Below, in pieces: positions 1-7,314 of a stretch of DNA of 11,392 bases. Location of the stretch: positions 750-12,141 of the forward strand of contig DFZJ01000154.1 of assembly GCA_002382045.1 (NCBI GenBank), read 5' to 3'. Each line of letters begins with the position of its first letter. Positions within the stretch are counted from its first letter, which is position 1. Source of the DNA: Syntrophaceae bacterium UBA4059. GTDB lineage: Bacteria; Desulfobacterota; Syntrophia; Syntrophales; Smithellaceae. Made by a program: the position numbers and the translations under genes. Under the pieces are notes generated by a model. The model saw only the letters and a program-made list of their open reading frames with translations. It was not told where the DNA came from and did not search any database.

Positions 1-644
1 CCAAACCAGCCGAACCATAAAAGAGCCGCACCCAGAACGGTAAACGGCAGGTTGTGCGGACGGATCGGCCCGTGATTGTAACCAACTCGTTTGCCCAGTA
101 ATAACGCGAGAACCAGAGCCGAAATACCGGAGCTCACATGCACGACAATACCACCGGCAAAATCCAGCCCGCCCATCGCCTTAAGCCAGCCACCCGTACC
201 CCAGACCCAGTGGGCCAGCGGGTCATAAACAAAAGTGGCCCAGAGAAGGGTAAAAAGCAAAAAAGCCGGAAACTTCACTCTTTCCGCATAAGCACCAATA
301 ATCAAAGCAGGCGTAATGATGGCGAACATAGCCTGAAAAATCATAAAGACCGAATGGGGAATTGTTTTGGAATAGTCAGGGTTCGGCAGCGCGCCCACTC
401 CACTGAGTCCCGCCCAGTCCAGATTGCCGATGATGCCGTGGAAGTCCGGCCCGAACGCCAGGGAATAGCCGAACAACACCCACTGTAAACTGATCACGCA
501 GACGATCATGAAACACTGCATCAAAATAGAAAGAACGTTCTTGCGACGCACCAGTCCTCCATAGAAAAATGCCAGTCCCGGAATGGTCATGAGCAGGACC
601 ATTGCGCTGGCCATCAAAACCCACGCTGTATCTCCCGAATTCAT
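1..644 (-). CDS. amt: Ammonium transporter Amt, N-terminal half (3' end outside window)
   Basis: Translating the complementary strand from ATG at 644 gives 214 codons without a stop, running off the window edge. The protein is an Amt/MEP/Rh channel that moves ammonium across the inner membrane. Hallmarks are the first helix ending in TIPGLAFFYGGLVRRKNVLS (about 20-39), FQAMFAIITPALIIGAYAER (103-122, the gate-phenylalanine region), W145/W147 near the external ammonium site, and DFAGGIVVHVSSG (161-173). H169 of that last motif matches the first of the twin pore histidines of E. coli AmtB. It starts right before the first membrane helix, so the cleaved N-terminal signal of E. coli AmtB is absent. 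An AAGGAGG ribosome site (653-659) stands 8 nt before the ATG. A sigma-54 promoter lies just upstream, which fits nitrogen-limitation control by an NtrC-type activator. A glnB/glnK partner, common for amt, is not in view. Confidence 0.96.
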   Translation of the reverse strand, partial: MNSGDTAWVLMASAMVLLMTIPGLAFFYGGLVRRKNVLSILMQCFMIVCVISLQWVLFGYSLAFGPDFHGIIGNLDWAGLSGVGALPNPDYSKTIPHSVFMIFQAMFAIITPALIIGAYAERVKFPAFLLFTLLWATFVYDPLAHWVWGTGGWLKAMGGLDFAGGIVVHVSSGISALVLALLLGKRVGYNHGPIRPHNLPFTVLGAALLWFGWF

Positions 645-687
645 AATAAATACCTCCTTGAATAAATTTTCTTCCGCCTTTGCTTAG

Positions 688-704
688 CGCAAGGAAGATG
701 CCAA
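688..704 (-). promoter_or_regulatory. Sigma-54 (-24/-12) promoter of amt
   Basis: On the minus strand the sequence reads TTGGCATCTTCCTTGCG. This matches the TGGCAC-N5-TTGC(A/T) consensus, with GG (701-702) and GC (689-690) separated by exactly 10 nt. The predicted start near 677 leaves a leader of about 33 nt containing the AAGGAGG site. RpoN control is the usual arrangement for amt genes in proteobacteria. A lone NtrC-like half-site, TGCACC at 832-837, lies upstream but has no mirrored half. Confidence 0.75.
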
Positions 705-770
705 AGGGCAGTAATGCAAATAAGTATAAGAAATTATTTATTAAATGGTAGGCATTTCACAAATACAAAT

Positions 771-786
771 CGTACAATTTTGTGCG
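771..786. promoter_or_regulatory. Operator-like motif, copy 1
   Basis: CGTACAATTTTGTGCG is an imperfect 16-bp inverted repeat; only the T/G pair at 773/784 and the two central bases break symmetry. It lies about 67 bp upstream of the -24 element of amt. It shares TCGTACAA(A/T)TTTG with the copies at 858 and 1138. The binding protein is unknown. Confidence 0.45.
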
Positions 787-857
787 AATTAGTGAGATAA
801 CAAAACTAATATGTGAGTAAATATTCAGCTTTGCACCGCAAACAAGCTTGACAAGAT

Positions 858-870
858 CGTACAATTTGGG
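858..870. promoter_or_regulatory. Operator-like motif, copy 2 (left half conserved)
   Basis: CGTACAATTTGGG follows the same ATCGTACAATTT start as copy 1, but the right arm has lost its symmetry. It could be a weak or half site for the same regulator, or a chance match. Confidence 0.35.
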
Positions 871-1137
871 CCGCTGACAGAACTATTAGGATTCGATGCG
901 AGGGCATTAAAAGAAAACCTCACAAAAATTGCTTCCGGACAAAGTTGAACCACAAAAATGTTTCTGGCACAAAAATTGATGTAATCCTAAATAAGAAGAT
1001 GAGAATGCTTCAAAATAAAATGCAGATTTATCGCTATTGGTTAAAATGTATTTCATAACAATTGATAATAATGGTTGTTTTTTAAATCAGACTGTTTTTA
1101 CAGCGGCTTTTTAAAAGCACCTGAGCCAATTTAAGTC

Positions 1138-1151
1138 GTACAAATTTGTAC
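1138..1151. promoter_or_regulatory. Operator-like motif, copy 3: perfect 14-bp palindrome
   Basis: GTACAAATTTGTAC is a perfect palindrome 30 bp upstream of the ATG of the PPDK-like gene, between any promoter and the ribosome site. That position suits a repressor operator. It shares TCGTACAA(A/T)TTTG with the two upstream copies. Confidence 0.5.
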
Positions 1152-1181
1152 TATCAGCATAGTGAAAGAGGATAAAATTTT

Positions 1182-3773
1182 ATGACACCTTACACACGCG
1201 TTACCACAGGCATGAGTGGACTGGATGAAATTCTCAATTATCTGCAAATGGGCGACAACGTCGTCATGCAGGTGGACGACATTGCCGACTACAAACGATT
1301 TGTTGATCCCTACGTTGAAGCGGCACTTGCCCGGAACCATCGCATTATCTATATGCGTTTTGCGGGCCACGCCGCCCTTCTGGAACCGAACAAAAAGATT
1401 AAAGTTTATCAACTCAACGCCAACAAGGGCTTTGAATCCTTTTCCACACAGGTCCACAACATCGTCCGCGACGAAGGCCGCGATGTGTTCTATGTATTCG
1501 ACTGTCTGTCCGACCTGCTCATGGCGTGGGCCACCGACCTGATGATCGGGAACTTTTTTGTCATCACCTGCCCCTACCTGTTTGAATTGAACACAGTCGC
1601 TTACTTCGCCATCCTGCGCAGCCGCCACTCCTTCAAGACGGTGGCACGAATTCGGGAAACCACGCAGGTGCTCCTCGACGTTTATAACAACAACGGCAAA
1701 ATCTGCGTCCATCCCCTCAAGGCCTGGAAACGCTATACACCAACCATGTACTTGCCGCACGTCATGGAAGGCGAAAAATTTGTCCCGATTTTAAACAGCG
1801 CGGATGCCGCAAGCACTTTATCTTACCTGACGAACAAAAACGCCAGCAGCAGCGTCCGCAATCTCGATTATTGGGACCGCATCTTCCTCAAAGCGACCAC
1901 CATCCTGGAAGACCCGGAAGCCATACAGGAAAAACAGGAGATGGTGGAAACCCTCTCGCATGTGCTGATCGGACGCGAGAAAAGAATGTTGTCACTGGTG
2001 AGGGAATACTTCTCTCTGGAAGATCTGGTGGAAATTAAAAAGCGCCTCATTGGTACGGGATTTATCGGCGGTAAATCCGTGGGCATGCTGCTGGCCCGCA
2101 ACATCCTGCGTAAAGACCCGACATTCGACTGGAATGCCGAACTGGAAATGCATGATTCTTTTTATATCGGTTCGGATATTTTCTATTCCTACATGGTGCA
2201 AAACGGCTGGTGGAAACTGCTCATGTCGCAAAAGACCGACGAGGGTTATTTTGAAGTCGCCCGTGAACTTAAAAGCAAAATGCTGCATGGCGTTTTTCCG
2301 GACGAAATCAAGGAACAGTTCCAGCTCATGCTGGAATATTATGGTCAGGCCCCGATTATCGTCCGTTCCAGTTCTCTGCTGGAGGATGCGTTCGGCAACG
2401 CCTTTGCCGGAAAATATGAAAGCTATTTTCTGGTCAACCAGGAAACGCCCGAAGAACGCTACCGGGCTTTTGAAGAGGCCGTTCGCAAAATTTTCGCCTC
2501 CACCATGAACGAAGACGCCCTCACCTATCGCCTGCAACGCGGCATGGCCCATCAGGACGAGCAGATGGCGCTCCTGGTGCAGCGCGTGTCCGGGTCACAC
2601 CGCGATATTTATTTCTTCCCCGGTGTGGCGGGCGTTGGGCTGTCCTATAATACCTTTGTCTGGCAAAAAGGCATGGACCCGAAAGCCGGCATGCTCAGGA
2701 TTGTTTTCGGCCTGGGCACACGCGCCGTGAACCGCGTGGAAAATGACTATCCGCGCATTGTCGCCCTGGATGCGCCACTGACCAAACCCTACGCCAGACA
2801 GGAGGACATCAAGCGGTTCTCCCAGCACGAAGCGGATGTTCTCAATCTGCGCGATAACGAATTTCAAACCGTCAAATCCACGGAACTGCTCAGGCTTGAC
2901 CTGGCGCCGCGTCTGGATCTGATTGTCGAAGAAGATACAAAGGCCGCCGATTATCTGCGCTCTGCAGGCAGAGATACCCGCGACGCCCTGATGATCACGT
3001 TTGATCAACTTCTATCCTCCACATCTTTTGCGAAAAACATGTCCCGGCTGCTGAGAACACTGGAGCAGGTTTATCGCTACCCCGTCGATATTGAATTCAC
3101 GGTCAACATCAACGCGAAAGGAAAATTGCAGATTAACCTGCTCCAGTGCCGTCCCTTCCAGACCAAGGGCCATTACAGCCGCGTCCAACTCCCGGACAAG
3201 ATGCCCCGATCCAAGATTCTGATTCGTCAGGAAGCAAATTTTATGGGCGGCAGCGTTTATCAGGCCATCTCCCGCATTATTTATATTGCTCCGGAGGGTT
3301 ACACGAAACTTTCTGTTTCAGAAAAACATGAAGTTGCCCGGCTGGTGGGCAAAATCAACCGGCAGATCGGACGGCGCGACGTCATGCCGACCATTCTTTT
3401 GGGACCCGGACGATGGGGGACCACAACCCCGGCCATGGGCGTGCCGGTCAAGTTCTCTGAAATCAACAATATCACGGCCATTGGAGAAATCGCCTATCAG
3501 GATGGCTCACTCATCCCGGATTTGTCCTTCGGCACGCACTTTTTTCAGGACATGGTGGAGATGGATATTTTTTACATGGCGATTTATCCTGAAAAAGACG
3601 GCGTCCTTTTTAATACGGCTTGGATAAAAAAACAGCCGAACATCCTGACGGATCTAATGCCGGACGACGCGCGCTTCGCTGCCGTTGTAAAAGTGTATGA
3701 TGTGCGGAACAAGGATCTGCGGCTTCTGTCGGATATTGTGACGCAAAAGATGATTTGTTTTTTCGGGAAATAG
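1182..3773 (+). CDS. KaiC-like/PPDK-N fusion protein (PEP/pyruvate-binding domain protein)
   Basis: The 863-residue cytosolic protein has three parts. Residues 1-200 resemble a KaiC/RecA-type domain: it opens TTGMSGLDEIL like KaiC proteins, but where a Walker A GxxxxGK(T/S) should follow it has MGDNVVMQVDD, so nucleotide binding there is doubtful. Residues about 285-660 are the ATP-grasp half of PEP synthase/pyruvate phosphate dikinase, seen in PIIVRSSSLLEDAFGNAFAG (391-410) and closing with QCRPF (655-659). Residues about 680-863 form a further domain with LLGPGRWG (739-746). The swivelling phosphohistidine domain and the PEP-binding barrel are both absent, so it is not a complete PEP synthase; it may phosphorylate or sense a partner. 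ATG at 1182 has a GAAAGAGG ribosome site about 11 nt upstream. The gene stands alone, convergent with the acetyltransferase gene 25 bp away. Confidence 0.85.
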   Translation: MTPYTRVTTGMSGLDEILNYLQMGDNVVMQVDDIADYKRFVDPYVEAALARNHRIIYMRFAGHAALLEPNKKIKVYQLNANKGFESFSTQVHNIVRDEGRDVFYVFDCLSDLLMAWATDLMIGNFFVITCPYLFELNTVAYFAILRSRHSFKTVARIRETTQVLLDVYNNNGKICVHPLKAWKRYTPTMYLPHVMEGEKFVPILNSADAASTLSYLTNKNASSSVRNLDYWDRIFLKATTILEDPEAIQEKQEMVETLSHVLIGREKRMLSLVREYFSLEDLVEIKKRLIGTGFIGGKSVGMLLARNILRKDPTFDWNAELEMHDSFYIGSDIFYSYMVQNGWWKLLMSQKTDEGYFEVARELKSKMLHGVFPDEIKEQFQLMLEYYGQAPIIVRSSSLLEDAFGNAFAGKYESYFLVNQETPEERYRAFEEAVRKIFASTMNEDALTYRLQRGMAHQDEQMALLVQRVSGSHRDIYFFPGVAGVGLSYNTFVWQKGMDPKAGMLRIVFGLGTRAVNRVENDYPRIVALDAPLTKPYARQEDIKRFSQHEADVLNLRDNEFQTVKSTELLRLDLAPRLDLIVEEDTKAADYLRSAGRDTRDALMITFDQLLSSTSFAKNMSRLLRTLEQVYRYPVDIEFTVNINAKGKLQINLLQCRPFQTKGHYSRVQLPDKMPRSKILIRQEANFMGGSVYQAISRIIYIAPEGYTKLSVSEKHEVARLVGKINRQIGRRDVMPTILLGPGRWGTTTPAMGVPVKFSEINNITAIGEIAYQDGSLIPDLSFGTHFFQDMVEMDIFYMAIYPEKDGVLFNTAWIKKQPNILTDLMPDDARFAAVVKVYDVRNKDLRLLSDIVTQKMICFFGK

Positions 3774-3798
3774 CGTGCAGCCAATCCGTATTTTTTAA

Positions 3799-4581
3799 TC
3801 AGCCGGCGCTCAGGCTATAAACGGCCACCCGGCAGTATTCTTTAAAACCTGCCTGCTGATAGACACGCAACCCGTCCGGCGAGGACTGGAGTGTGGCAAA
3901 GCGGGCGCCGGCTATTCCGGCATAACGCATCGTCGCCTGTGTCAATTCCAGACCGATTCCCTTTTTCCGGTGATCGGCCAGCGTCGTGACAAAATAAATA
4001 CCGGCAGCATGATCCGTCAGAAACAACAAAGAGGTGCCCACCGGCTTGCCGTTAACAAACACCAGTAAAAATTTTTGCGGAGAATCTGGATTGAGATTAA
4101 ATGTCGCGGTAAAGCGGTCATACTGATCGTGTGTTTGAGACGGGAAATCAAATCCGTCAAAGGATACTTCTTTCCACAAATTCAGATCTTCCCTGCTTTT
4201 AACAGAAACGATGGATATGGCGGGATTGCAAGATCCCGGATCGGGCAGTAAGGTTAAATCCGCCAGCATGCATGGAATACTGTCGACAAAAGAAAAACCT
4301 TCGGTTTCCAATCTTTCTATTGTCGATTGCGACTTCGCGCGCGGAAACACCCACCACCAGAAAGGCAATCCTGCTTTCCGGAAATCCTTTTTTATATTTT
4401 GGATCGCCCGGGAATCGTCTGCCGTCAGGGGGGTTTCATTCCAGACCATGTTAAGATCAGCGGATTCAATACCTGTCTTCATGGCCCAGATCGAACCGCT
4501 GTTATAAAGCGAGGCATTAAGTCCGCCCCAGTAGCGGCCATTGGCAAAAAAAGTGTCTTCAATAACGTTGATAACAGACAT
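3799..4581 (-). CDS. GNAT-family N-acetyltransferase
   Basis: The 260-residue protein has its recognisable acetyl-CoA-binding core in the C-terminal third. The (Q/R)xxGx(G/A) loop is R205-K-K-G-I-G210, preceded by the strand GIYFVTTLADH and followed by the usual helix. LRVYQQAGFKEYCRVAVY (238-255) is the motif B region ending in the last strand. The N-terminal 120 residues are not recognised in detail and may be a degenerate second GNAT fold, as in tandem GNAT proteins. It includes an odd aromatic run, PFWWWVFP (73-80). The acetyl acceptor cannot be told from sequence. The gene follows the CheX-like gene by 27 bp with no clear Shine-Dalgarno; a perfect inverted repeat fills that gap. It is probably the last gene of the minus-strand cluster. 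Confidence 0.8.
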   Translation of the reverse strand: MSVINVIEDTFFANGRYWGGLNASLYNSGSIWAMKTGIESADLNMVWNETPLTADDSRAIQNIKKDFRKAGLPFWWWVFPRAKSQSTIERLETEGFSFVDSIPCMLADLTLLPDPGSCNPAISIVSVKSREDLNLWKEVSFDGFDFPSQTHDQYDRFTATFNLNPDSPQKFLLVFVNGKPVGTSLLFLTDHAAGIYFVTTLADHRKKGIGLELTQATMRYAGIAGARFATLQSSPDGLRVYQQAGFKEYCRVAVYSLSAG

Positions 4582-4587
4582 TTTAAA

Positions 4588-4604
4588 TATATCGATTCGA
4601 TATA
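4588..4604. repeat. Perfect inverted repeat between the CheX-like and GNAT genes
   Basis: TATATCGATTCGATATA has two 8-base arms around one central base. It occupies most of the 27-bp gap and sits where the ribosome site of the acetyltransferase gene should be. It may be an operator or an RNA hairpin that limits translation. The composition is AT-rich and the arms short, so chance is possible. Confidence 0.35.
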
Positions 4605-4608
4605 AAAA

Positions 4609-5562
4609 TTATTTATTGTTGGGATAATGCTGGAAATGCGGCTTGATGGTCGGGTTTTCTAATTCATCCTTGGACATTTTTAGAATAGTTTCCGCCGCCG
4701 AAATATCCAGTTTCAGTCTCTTGATTTTTGCATCATAAGCGGGCAGAGCTTTTTTGTAACGCTGTCTCTGTGTAAACTCCATGAAGGGCTGCTCCTTCAT
4801 TTGCTTCAGGATCATGTCACGTGTGGCGTTCGTCTCAGCCAGTGTTCTTCGCAAATAGTCTATTCGTTCCGATGCGTTCTTGTGTTCGACAGGGACGGCC
4901 CTGGACAAATCCTTGTCGATTTTTTCCTGCAGAATATCCGGCGCAGCTTTGGGCATGGACGGTTTTCCGAATACCGCCGGATTGTGTTCCTTCGGATCAA
5001 ACGCGGTGTTTGATGACACTCCCGGGGAGGGCTTGCCGAAGATGGCGGGATTAAACGCGGCCTTGGATTCCGGTTCTGCTTCTTTCTGCTTGGGTTTAAG
5101 ATTGGATTTCAGACAAACGTCAATAACAAATTGACCGGCCTCGGTCTCAAAGGGGATGACAATGCTGGGCCCTTTGATAACATGATAGAGGGTATGCGCT
5201 CTGCCGAAAACAATCGTCGGGATGGCTGCAAAAACTTTTAAGTCATCTTTTTCCATGAGCTTGCGCGACGAGCCGGAGATCATATTGGTGAGCTCCCCCA
5301 CCGCGTCGAGCACTTCTCTGTTGATTTCCGTGACCGTCTCTCCCAGCATTTTAGAGACAATATTGATAATACAGGATTCGCTGAAACTCATGGCCAGAGA
5401 TCCGGTTGCGTCGCCTGTCATGCCGATAATACCGGAAACATCTCCACAGGCGGCATCCGTTACTTTGGCAAAGGGTTTTCCCGCAACCGGCTTGATAAAA
5501 GCCATTTTTTCCATGACTTCCATCGTACCGTGCACAAAGGGGTTAATAAATTTAACATCCAT
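4609..5562 (-). CDS. CheX-like (CheC/CheX/FliY-type) protein with long C-terminal extension
   Basis: Residues 1-155 match CheX, a phosphatase of the response regulator CheY-P: the start DVKFINPFVHGTMEVMEKM, the segment GDVSGIIGMTGDATGSLAMSF (40-60), and the catalytic E90-x-x-N93 in DAVGELTNMISG (86-97). CheX proteins are usually about 150-160 residues, so this 317-residue protein carries an extra 160. The linker (156-225) contains NPAIFGKPS (171-179) and again NPAVFGKPS (194-202), a duplicated short motif. Residues 226-305 are charged and helical, probably coiled coil. No chemotaxis or flagellar gene lies nearby, so the target may be a stand-alone receiver domain rather than CheY. The gene follows pdxT by 65 bp and lacks a strong ribosome site. 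Confidence 0.85.
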   Translation of the reverse strand: MDVKFINPFVHGTMEVMEKMAFIKPVAGKPFAKVTDAACGDVSGIIGMTGDATGSLAMSFSESCIINIVSKMLGETVTEINREVLDAVGELTNMISGSSRKLMEKDDLKVFAAIPTIVFGRAHTLYHVIKGPSIVIPFETEAGQFVIDVCLKSNLKPKQKEAEPESKAAFNPAIFGKPSPGVSSNTAFDPKEHNPAVFGKPSMPKAAPDILQEKIDKDLSRAVPVEHKNASERIDYLRRTLAETNATRDMILKQMKEQPFMEFTQRQRYKKALPAYDAKIKRLKLDISAAETILKMSKDELENPTIKPHFQHYPNNK

Positions 5563-5627
5563 ACGTTTTTACATATCTTAGCAATGAGAATTTCGCAACC
5601 ACTTTAGTTTAAATTAAAACAAGGGGA

Positions 5628-6305
5628 TTATGACGCGATTCGCGCCAGTTTCATCCAACTGACATTCTTCCAGTCCTGGTTTCCGGCTGAGACATTTTCC
5701 ACCGCCAAATCCAGGCCGCATTTCAACCCAAAATACCGGTGAAACGCCAGACAGCCGGTTAATTCGGGATGAAAAACCGTCACCAGAATACCATCGTTTT
5801 CCGCAGCAGCAATGTAATCATCCATCTGGAGCAGAACCTTTACATCTTTACCGGCGCTCAGAATTTTCGGCGCTCGGATGAAGATCAGCGGTATGGTTTG
5901 ATCGGAAACGGCCGGAACCCGGGCTTCGGTTGTAAAACTGTCCAGCTGGCTGCCGAAGCTGTTGCGTTCGATTGCAATATCGATAAGACGCAGACAGGAT
6001 TGATCGCCGACTATTTTATCGGCCAGCAAGATGGCCCCGGCGCAGGTGCCCCAGATCTTCATGCCCCGATGGTAATGGTGAAGAATAACATCTTTCAAAT
6101 CAAAAATGGTCAGAAGTCGCGCCAGGCAGGTACTTTCGCCGCCGGGAATGATCAAGCCTATCAGATCAGCAAAATCAGACACCTGCTTAACCCGCTTGTA
6201 GGGAAGTCCCAGCCTTTCCAGATGCTCCAGATGCTCATGAACGCCACCCTGCAAATCCAAAACGCCGATAACTCCCGGTTGATGTTTAACCAGATGAACG
6301 GACAT
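5628..6305 (-). CDS. pdxT: PdxT, glutaminase subunit of PLP synthase
   Basis: PdxT is a class I glutamine amidotransferase that hydrolyses glutamine and passes ammonia to PdxS for ribose-5-phosphate-dependent pyridoxal phosphate synthesis. Family motifs are GVLDLQGGVHEHLEHL (14-29), PGGEST (54-59), GTCAGAILL with nucleophile C88 (86-94), RNSFGSQLDSF (114-124), and FHPELT with H179 and E181 completing the triad. At 225 residues it is slightly long, with about ten extra N-terminal and some 20 extra C-terminal residues. The ATG lies 8 nt after the pdxS stop. The GGGGCTGG stretch at the end of pdxS is the only Shine-Dalgarno candidate, so the two are probably translationally coupled. Confidence 0.95.
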   Translation of the reverse strand: MSVHLVKHQPGVIGVLDLQGGVHEHLEHLERLGLPYKRVKQVSDFADLIGLIIPGGESTCLARLLTIFDLKDVILHHYHRGMKIWGTCAGAILLADKIVGDQSCLRLIDIAIERNSFGSQLDSFTTEARVPAVSDQTIPLIFIRAPKILSAGKDVKVLLQMDDYIAAAENDGILVTVFHPELTGCLAFHRYFGLKCGLDLAVENVSAGNQDWKNVSWMKLARIAS

Positions 6306-6313
6306 AAAATTTA

Positions 6314-7195
6314 CTACCAGCCCCGCTTGGCCAGAATCTGTTCCGGCGGAATCTGACTGATTTCCAGACCGGGCATCGCTTCGCCCAAACCGATAGACGC
6401 TTCCAGAACCTTTTGCGGATCGTTGAAATATGCGGTCGCCTTGACAATGGCGCGCGCGCGTTTGGCCGGATCAGCCGATTTAAAAATACCGGAACCGACA
6501 AAAACACCATCACAGCCCAACTGCATCATCAATGCCGCATCGGCCGGTGTCGCGAGACCGCCCGCGGCAAAATTGACAACCGGCAGGCGTCCCAGTTCTT
6601 TGACTTTCAGCGCCAGTTCATAGGGCAGGCCGTTTGCTTTGGCAAATCCGGTCACTTCCTCCACCGGCATTTGAGCAACCTGGCGGATTTCCCGGTTCAT
6701 GGTTCTCATATGACGCACCGCTTCCACGACGTTGCCCGTGCCCGCTTCGCCCTTGGTGCGGATCATCGCCGCGCCTTCCGCAATTCTTCTCAGCGCTTCG
6801 CCCAGATTACGCGCGCCGCAAACAAACGGAATCGAGAATTTCGTCTTATCAATATGGCATTCTTCATCCGCCGGCGTCAGGACTTCGCTTTCATCAATGT
6901 AGTCAATCCGCAGGGCTTCCAGAAGTTGCGCCTCTACAAAATGACCGATCCGAGCCTTGGCCATGACCGGAATCGAGACCGCTTTCTTTATTTCCGCAAT
7001 CATGGCCGGATCGGACATACGGGCCACGCCGCCGTCCCTGCGGATATCCGACGGCACGCGCTCCAGCGCCATAACAGCTACGGCTCCCGCTTCTTCCGCT
7101 ATTTTGGCCTGTTCTACATTGGTGACATCCATAATGACGCCGCCTTTCAGCATTTGCGCCAACTGGACATTTAATTCATATCGTTTTGCATCCAC
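6314..7195 (-). CDS. pdxS: PdxS, synthase subunit of PLP synthase
   Basis: PdxS is the TIM-barrel subunit that makes pyridoxal 5'-phosphate from ribose 5-phosphate, glyceraldehyde 3-phosphate and ammonia, in a 12+12 complex with PdxT. The 293-residue length is typical. Key residues are present: D23 in GGVIMDVTN, K80 in MAKARIGH (first Schiff-base lysine) and K148 in IRTKGEAGTG (second lysine and phosphate loop). The start is GTG at 7195: AGGAGG at 7206-7211 is 10 nt away, and the ATG at 7191 is out of frame. A sigma-70-like promoter lies at 7269-7298, so pdxST can be expressed apart from the his genes upstream. Confidence 0.97.
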   Translation of the reverse strand: MDAKRYELNVQLAQMLKGGVIMDVTNVEQAKIAEEAGAVAVMALERVPSDIRRDGGVARMSDPAMIAEIKKAVSIPVMAKARIGHFVEAQLLEALRIDYIDESEVLTPADEECHIDKTKFSIPFVCGARNLGEALRRIAEGAAMIRTKGEAGTGNVVEAVRHMRTMNREIRQVAQMPVEEVTGFAKANGLPYELALKVKELGRLPVVNFAAGGLATPADAALMMQLGCDGVFVGSGIFKSADPAKRARAIVKATAYFNDPQKVLEASIGLGEAMPGLEISQIPPEQILAKRGW

Positions 7196-7268
7196 TTTGT
7201 ATAAGCCTCCTGACTTTTAAAGATTCCTTTATGATTTGAATCAATATACCTGTTAATTTTATAAATCA

Positions 7269-7298
7269 ATTCTAAAAATACAAATGGATTTTCGTCAA
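7269..7298 (-). promoter_or_regulatory. Probable sigma-70 promoter of pdxST
   Basis: On the minus strand TTGACG (7293-7298) is followed after 18 nt by TAGAAT (7269-7274). This places the start about 65-70 nt before the pdxS GTG. It lies in the 119-bp gap after hisF. Just upstream, GTACAATATTG (7299-7309) resembles the motif repeated in the amt region. Confidence 0.5.
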
Positions 7299-7314
7299 GT
7301 ACAATATTGAGCGA

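Larger units (their letters stand above)
645..1181. other. Divergent AT-rich regulatory region between amt and the PPDK-like gene
   Basis: This 537-bp stretch has stop codons in all frames and no convincing small gene. It holds the amt sigma-54 promoter near 688-704, three copies of a GTACAA(A/T)TTTG-type motif (771, 858, 1138), and a near-match to a plus-strand sigma-54 promoter at 965-980. A weak sigma-70-like pair also occurs (TTAAAA at 1041-1046 and GATAAT at 1064-1069, 17-nt spacing). The length is large for a simple divergent promoter region and suggests upstream enhancer-type control. I see no tRNA, no factor-independent terminator and no coding remnant in it. Confidence 0.6.

Noticed and set aside
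376..624. An 82-codon minus-strand frame near the left end
   Set aside because: It is an out-of-frame reading of amt; the frame starting at ATG 644 gives clear Amt sequence through the same bases.
1131..3008. Several minus-strand open frames of 78-209 codons inside the PPDK-like gene
   Set aside because: They are antisense to a continuous 863-codon gene with recognisable domains and show no start signals or family features.
1182..3773. Complete PEP synthase or pyruvate phosphate dikinase
   Set aside because: No phosphohistidine motif of the mobile domain and no PEP-binding barrel are visible; only the N-terminal ATP-grasp half is present.
3774..3798. Bidirectional terminator between the convergent genes
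   Set aside because: The 25-bp gap has a T-run but no stem of useful length before it on either strand.
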